From positions 1 to 5,846 of the forward strand of contig DAOVDP010000085.1 of NCBI GenBank assembly GCA_030669445.1: DNA of 5,846 nt, in the 5' to 3' direction. Positions 5,767 to 5,846 of the stretch are shown in pieces. Source of the DNA: Candidatus Latescibacterota bacterium. Lineage in GTDB: Bacteria; Latescibacterota; MVCY01. The stretch's first letter is position 1, and each line of letters opens with the position of its first letter. Both the position numbers and the translations under genes were made by a program. A model generated the notes under the pieces. It had not been told where the DNA came from. It was given only the letters and a program-made list of their open reading frames with translations, and searched no databases.

Positions 5767-5774
5767 ATAAGCAG

Positions 5775-5846
5775 ATGCTCACATTGAGAGGGATTTCTGT
5801 TTCGTTGTTTGTGGTAGTCCTTGTCTTTGCCTTGTCCACTTCTATT
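5775..5846 (+). CDS. N-terminus of a membrane or secreted protein, cut by the window end
   Basis: Only 24 codons are visible. The peptide begins MLTLRG and continues with a hydrophobic stretch (SVSLFVVVLVFAL) fitting a signal peptide or first transmembrane helix. A perfect sigma-70 promoter, a leader hairpin and AAGGAG 8 nt upstream all support the start. The product cannot be identified. A sensor histidine kinase partner for the divergent response regulator is possible, because such proteins often begin this way, but nothing in these residues proves it. Confidence 0.65.
   Translation, partial: MLTLRGISVSLFVVVLVFALSTSI

Larger units (their letters stand above)
5487..5774. other. Divergent intergenic region between the regulator and the right-edge gene
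   Basis: This region of 288 bp has no gene. It becomes very A+T rich from about 5580 to 5700. It holds the plus-strand sigma-70 promoter, a leader hairpin and the ribosome site of the rightward gene. For the leftward regulator only weak elements are seen: TTGACA at 5629-5624 and TATAAA at 5601-5596 are 22 nt apart, too far for a standard sigma-70 promoter. No sigma-54 element was found here. Confidence 0.6.

Noticed and set aside
1..5846. tRNA, rRNA, insertion sequence or attachment site
   Set aside because: No tRNA-like cloverleaf, rRNA segment, transposase frame or terminal inverted repeats with target duplications were seen on either strand.

Overview
The window looks like bacterial chromosome from a Gram-negative-type organism with sigma-54 regulation and Hanks-type (eukaryotic-like) protein kinases. 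Base composition is roughly balanced, Shine-Dalgarno sequences are strong, and one protein has a lipoprotein signal. The combination of a ZU5-like lipoprotein, a TPR protein, a kinase fused to an ATPase and an NtrC-type regulator recalls Desulfobacterota or FCB-group lineages (KSB1, Zixibacteria and relatives). That placement is an impression from gene content, and no marker gene is present.

Layout. Four minus-strand genes fill most of the window, and one plus-strand gene begins at the right edge. Reading in the direction of transcription from the right: 5486-4086 is an NtrC-family response regulator; 4085-3701 is a regulatory intergenic region; 3700-3080 is a predicted lipoprotein with a ZU5-like domain; 3080-2922 is a possible 52-residue ORF overlapping the lipoprotein stop; 2839-1619 is a cytoplasmic protein with eight TPR units of exactly 40 residues; 1618-1504 is a gap with a heptamer repeat and a terminator-like hairpin; 1503-1 is the N-terminal 501 residues of a Ser/Thr kinase fused to an AAA/STAND-type ATPase, cut by the left edge. 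At 5487-5774 is a divergent promoter region, with a strong sigma-70 promoter for a membrane or secreted protein whose first 24 codons lie at 5775-5846.

How it may work together. Between the regulator gene and the lipoprotein gene the minus strand carries a textbook sigma-54 promoter (TGGCACG-N4-TTGCT, 3889-3874). About 150 bp upstream of its predicted start is a strong dyad (3999-4031) placed where an enhancer-binding protein would bind. The simplest reading is that the adjacent NtrC-type regulator, when phosphorylated, activates transcription of lipoprotein, TPR protein and possibly kinase. The result would be a sigma-54-controlled module joining an envelope lipoprotein to a cytoplasmic TPR scaffold and a signalling kinase. 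The link is inferred from motif positions. The terminator-like hairpin before the kinase may reduce or uncouple kinase expression. The regulator's partner histidine kinase is not recognisable in the window.
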